Shown: positions 41,692-42,340 of the stretch, one piece after another
Layout of the letters: each line of letters opens with the position of its first letter
Numbering within the stretch: the first letter of the stretch is position 1
Source of the DNA: Geodermatophilus africanus
GTDB taxonomy: Bacteria; Actinomycetota; Actinomycetes; Mycobacteriales; Geodermatophilaceae
Assembly: GCF_900107105.1 (NCBI RefSeq)
Contig: NZ_FNOT01000026.1
Coordinates: 1-42,340, forward strand
Direction: 5' to 3'
DNA length: 42,340 nucleotides
Notes under the pieces: model-generated
The model's input: only the letters and a program-made list of their open reading frames with translations
Databases searched by the model: none
Told to the model about the DNA's origin: nothing
Made by a program: the position numbers and the translations under genes

Positions 41692-42340
41692 ATGAGCTCA
41701 TCCGTGGCGGCGAAGCCGTCCACCGCACCTCCGGCCGCACCCGCGGGCCGCGCCCAGCGATCACTCGTGTCGCGGGTGCTCGGCCGTCCCGAGATCGGCG
41801 CGCTGGCCGCGGCGATCGTGATCTTCGCCTTCTTCTACGCGGTCGCCGAGCCGTTCCGGACGCTGCCGGCGCTGGCGACGGTGCTGTACGCCTCCTCGAC
41901 CATCGGCATCGTCGCGGTGGGGGTGGCGCTGTTGATGATCGGCGGGGAGTTCGACCTGTCCGCCGGTGTCGCGGTGACCACCTCGGCGCTGGCGGCGGCG
42001 ATGTTCTGCTTCCAGTTCAGCCTGAACATGTGGGTCGGCGTGCTGGTGAGCCTGCTGATCGCGCTGGCGGTCGGAGCCGTCAACGGCTATCTGGTGATGC
42101 GCACCGGGATCCCGAGCTTCCTGATCACGCTGTCCACCTTCTTCATCCTGCAGGGCGTCAACCTGGGCGTGACCAAGCTGGTCACCGGCACGGTGGCCAC
42201 GCCGAACACCAGCTCGCTGGACGGGTTCAGCAGCGCCAAGGCGGTGTTCGCCAGCGACATCGATCTGGGGTTCATCACGCTGAAGGTCACCGTGCTGTGG
42301 TGGCTGCTGTTCGTGGCGGTCGGCACCTGGCTGCTGCTGC
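41692..42340 (+). CDS. sugar ABC transporter permease (RbsC/XylH type), partial
   Basis: The gene runs off the right edge; 216 codons are present of an expected 330 or so. After a Ser/Ala/Pro-rich N-terminus come at least five hydrophobic segments, including IGALAAAIVIFAFFYAVAE, IGIVAVGVALLMIGGEFDLS, VGAVNGYLVMRTGIPSFLIT and a later LWWLLFVAVGTWLLL. GEFDLSAG and the loop ending GIPSFLITL are standard for the branched-chain/sugar permease family BPD_transp_2 (RbsC). It forms the membrane channel for the sugar brought by the binding protein. The ATPase gene is presumably beyond the window, because it does not lie between these two genes. The start is an ATG after GGAG at moderate spacing. Confidence 0.93.
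   Translation, partial: MSSSVAAKPSTAPPAAPAGRAQRSLVSRVLGRPEIGALAAAIVIFAFFYAVAEPFRTLPALATVLYASSTIGIVAVGVALLMIGGEFDLSAGVAVTTSALAAAMFCFQFSLNMWVGVLVSLLIALAVGAVNGYLVMRTGIPSFLITLSTFFILQGVNLGVTKLVTGTVATPNTSSLDGFSSAKAVFASDIDLGFITLKVTVLWWLLFVAVGTWLLL

Noticed and set aside
1..42340. CRISPR arrays, insertion sequences, prophage, tRNA genes
   Set aside because: No regularly spaced direct repeats, transposase motifs, terminal inverted repeats, phage structural genes or cloverleaf-like sequences were seen on reading both strands.

Overview
The window is very GC-rich DNA with strong third-codon-position G/C bias, frequent GTG starts and AGGAGG-type ribosome binding sites. Its gene content is actinobacterial: Lrp/rocD, a DUF2975 plus XRE pair, an Rv1733c-like protein, a TioE-type MerR regulator, a bifunctional exonuclease/DNA polymerase and propane-monooxygenase-type accessory genes. 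A member of the Geodermatophilaceae or a related family is my best guess. No rRNA, tRNA, CRISPR array, transposase or phage gene was seen.

Layout. 1-5.4 kb: an aldehyde dehydrogenase, two very small proteins, a GABA/amino-acid permease and a ThrE-type exporter. 5.6-13.0 kb: a set that reads as lysine/2-aminoadipate catabolism. It holds a Glu/Leu/Phe/Val-type dehydrogenase coupled to a 2-oxoadipate dioxygenase/decarboxylase (HglS family, with a frameshift), a LysR regulator, a DAO-type flavin oxidase, an ALDH7-type aminoadipate-semialdehyde dehydrogenase and a second LysR. 13.0-15.3 kb: a TetR/MFS efflux pair with a perfect 9+9 bp palindromic operator. 15.4-17.1 kb: a decayed strip with a broken GntR gene, an internally deleted universal stress protein, a receiver-only response regulator and a hydrolase remnant. 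17.1-20.9 kb: divergent Lrp and ornithine aminotransferase, then a DUF2975-XRE-flavoprotein operon.

20.9-25.5 kb: a divergent AcoR-like activator with an in-frame amber codon faces an amidohydrolase-DUF59-alcohol dehydrogenase operon. This is the accessory half of an actinobacterial propane/acetone-phenol (prm/mim) monooxygenase cluster, but the monooxygenase subunit genes are absent. 25.7-28.9 kb: a hypothetical protein, an acyl-CoA dehydrogenase, an MBL-fold hydrolase and an Rv1733c-like membrane protein. 29.0-31.4 kb: a VapBC toxin-antitoxin pair and a PolA-like polymerase. 31.6-36.2 kb: a secreted GDSL hydrolase, an oxidoreductase/SDR pair divergent from MarR, a SnoaL-like protein and a DUF6194 protein. 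36.3-39.4 kb: a frameshifted TioE-type MerR gene, an MFS transporter and a thioesterase-like protein. 39.5-42.3 kb: a Gfo/Idh pseudogene, then a sugar ABC transporter (binding protein, hairpin, permease running off the end).

Two themes stand out. First, at least seven loci are interrupted by frameshifts, a nonsense codon or internal deletions, which points to real gene decay, assembly indel errors, or both. Second, three small self-regulated operons (DUF2975-XRE, vapBC, marR) have a -10-like box placed so that transcription would begin at or near the GTG start codon with no Shine-Dalgarno, suggesting leaderless mRNAs.
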